A stretch of 6,530 nt of DNA from DATECU01 sp035286745 (GTDB lineage: Bacteria > Acidobacteriota > Vicinamibacteria > Fen-336): NCBI GenBank assembly GCA_035286745.1, contig DATECU010000387.1:1-6530 (forward strand). The letters run 5' to 3'. Shown piece by piece: positions 5,318-6,530 of this stretch; positions within the stretch are counted from its first letter, which is position 1, and every line of letters begins with the position of its first letter. The notes beneath the pieces were generated by a model that was given only the letters and a program-made list of their open reading frames with translations, did no database searches and was not told the origin of the DNA. The translations under genes and the position numbers were made by a program.

Positions 5318-6530
5318 TCATTTGCGGCCTCCCGGGCCGCCGACCACCACCACCTCGCCTTCGGAGAGGTCGAAGCGCTCGGCGGGGAGGACCTGGTTGC
5401 GGCCCGCACGCTTGGCGCGGTAGAGGGCCTCGTCGGCCGCCGCCAGCAGCCGGTTGCTGTCCAGGCCGTCCCGCGGGCACTCGGCGACCCCGCCGCTCAC
5501 GCTCAGGAAACCCAGCGGCTGCGCCTCCGCGAAGGGGAAGGCGTGGGCGGCGATGGTGGCGCGGATCTTCTCGGCCACCGCCAGCGCATGGGCCAGCGGC
5601 GTCTTGGGGAGCACCAGCAGGAACTCCTCGCCGCCGAAGCGGCCGAAGAGGTCCTGCTTGCGGATGTTCTCGGCGACCAGCCGGGTCAGCTCCCGGAGCA
5701 ACTGATCGCCGGCCATGTGACCGTGGCTGTCGTTGTAGTGCTTGAAGCTGTCGATGTCGAAGAGGAAGACCGCGAGCGGGGTCAGCTCGCGCTGGGCGTC
5801 GAACACCCTCTCCGCCAGCACCTCCGTCAGATGACGCTTGTTGAGTATGCCGGTCAGGCCGTCGACGTCGGCGGTGTTCTTCATCTGGCTCAGGGCCTGG
5901 GCGGTGCGCAGGGCCTGGCCCGCCATCTGAGCCAGCAGGCGCGCCACCGCCTTGGCGTCCTCCGGCGAGTGGCTCACCCCGGAGGCGGCCACCAGGCCCA
6001 GCGTCTCCTCGTCACATACGATAGGCGCCAGCAGCTCGAACTCGAAACCGCGCGGGGTCTCCTGGCGGAGTCGCTGGCGGGTGGGTGGGGCCTCGGAGTC
6101 GAGATCCTGCCGGGTCAGCACCCGTTGGGTGGTGGCGGCGAAGCCCAGCTCGCCCTGGCTCATCTGGACCTCGGCGCCGGGCTCGATCGACGGGTCCTTG
6201 GGCTGCACGGCCGCCACCACCAGGCGGTTGCCGCGCAGGGGATCGGCTGCGGTGGGACGCCGCCGCAGGAGCACCATCGCTCGCGAGCACCCGAGTTCCC
6301 GCCGCAGGGCTCCCACCAGCAGGTCCGGGATTTCCCGCTCGCTGGCGCCCCCCAGCAGCGACCGGGTGAGGGTGGGAAGGCTGCGCAGGAACTGGCCCAG
6401 GAACTGGTGGTCGTCGACCAGCTGGAGGTGGGTGCGCCGGAGCGACTGCAGCTCACGCTCCAGGGCCTGAGCGTGGCGCTCGGCCGAGGCCAGGGCCGCC
6501 CGGAGGGTCCGGGCCCGGGCCAGGCGGCCC
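5318..6530 (-). CDS. GAF-GGDEF diguanylate cyclase, N-terminus beyond the right edge
   Basis: The frame is open from the right edge to a TGA at 5318-5320, giving 403 visible residues. Order: a charged, Leu/Ala-rich coiled coil (visible 1-40, e.g. ALERELQSLRR); a divergent GAF domain (about 45-205) ending with ELLAPIV and LGLVAASG; a helix; a GGDEF domain (about 215-385) with DIDSFKHYNDSHGH, the inhibitory-site RxxD (R290-D293) and active site GGEEF (299-303; DNA 5621-5635); and a short tail ending EVVVVGGPGGRK. It should make c-di-GMP with feedback inhibition, modulated by the GAF or by a missing N-terminal sensor. The GTG at 6314-6316 is not the start: it lies inside the GAF domain, and 71 stop-free codons upstream encode a plausible coiled coil with no ATG. 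It precedes the kinase by 76 bases on the same strand, but a promoter in that gap suggests the kinase can be transcribed separately. The GGDEF call is firm; the GAF call is moderate. Confidence 0.92.
   Translation of the reverse strand, partial: GRLARARTLRAALASAERHAQALERELQSLRRTHLQLVDDHQFLGQFLRSLPTLTRSLLGGASEREIPDLLVGALRRELGCSRAMVLLRRRPTAADPLRGNRLVVAAVQPKDPSIEPGAEVQMSQGELGFAATTQRVLTRQDLDSEAPPTRQRLRQETPRGFEFELLAPIVCDEETLGLVAASGVSHSPEDAKAVARLLAQMAGQALRTAQALSQMKNTADVDGLTGILNKRHLTEVLAERVFDAQRELTPLAVFLFDIDSFKHYNDSHGHMAGDQLLRELTRLVAENIRKQDLFGRFGGEEFLLVLPKTPLAHALAVAEKIRATIAAHAFPFAEAQPLGFLSVSGGVAECPRDGLDSNRLLAAADEALYRAKRAGRNQVLPAERFDLSEGEVVVVGGPGGRK

Noticed and set aside
5242..5409. N-terminal extension of the kinase to an in-frame start at 5409
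   Set aside because: It would overlap the 3' end of the GAF-GGDEF gene by about 90 bases and read through the likely promoter; the added residues resemble no domain. The ATG at 5241 has a ribosome-binding site.
6314..6316. GTG as start of the GAF-GGDEF gene
   Set aside because: It falls inside the GAF domain, and the frame stays open with coiled-coil sequence up to the window edge.
1..6530. Search for tRNA/rRNA genes, CRISPR repeats, insertion-sequence ends and phage or toxin-antitoxin genes
   Set aside because: No cloverleaf-like, regularly spaced repeat, transposase or toxin-like sequence was recognised by eye on either strand.

Overview
The window is very GC-rich throughout and gene-dense, with genes abutting or separated by less than 170 bases. 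It looks like chromosomal DNA of a free-living, high-GC bacterium that invests heavily in signal transduction. A Uma2-family gene beside multi-domain GAF/PAS kinases and diguanylate cyclases is common in Myxococcota-like and other soil or aquatic high-GC lineages, but nothing here fixes the taxon. No RNA genes, insertion sequences, phage genes or CRISPR repeats were seen.

Layout, left to right. (1) Positions 2-430, plus strand: the 3' part of a Uma2-family PD-(D/E)xK nuclease-like gene, cut by the left edge. (2) Positions 431-472: a convergent junction with two successive hairpins. (3) The rest is one minus-strand block, in transcription order from the right: a GAF-GGDEF diguanylate cyclase whose 5' end lies beyond the right edge (5318-6530); a soluble GAF-PAS-GAF histidine kinase of the HisKA_3/NarX-DegS type (2923-5241), preceded by a recognisable sigma70-like promoter; a NarL/FixJ-type response regulator overlapping the kinase by four bases (2294-2926); a second, paralogous response regulator of identical length (1566-2198); and a REC-GGDEF response regulator/diguanylate cyclase (473-1399).

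Working model. The kinase senses a cytoplasmic or diffusible signal through its GAF and PAS domains and phosphorylates the coupled regulator (RR2). It probably also phosphorylates the tandem paralogue (RR1), which has no kinase of its own here. This would be a one-kinase, two-regulator branched two-component system. The flanking diguanylate cyclases both keep the GGEEF active site and the RxxD inhibitory site, so c-di-GMP synthesis sits beside transcriptional control. Whether they belong to the same circuit is inference.

I found no wholly unknown system. The most notable points are the tandem duplicated regulator pair with 5' ends still almost identical in DNA, the repeated signalling helix in the kinase that differs by exactly one heptad, the orphan ribosome-binding site in the RR1 leader, and the paired hairpins at the convergent junction.
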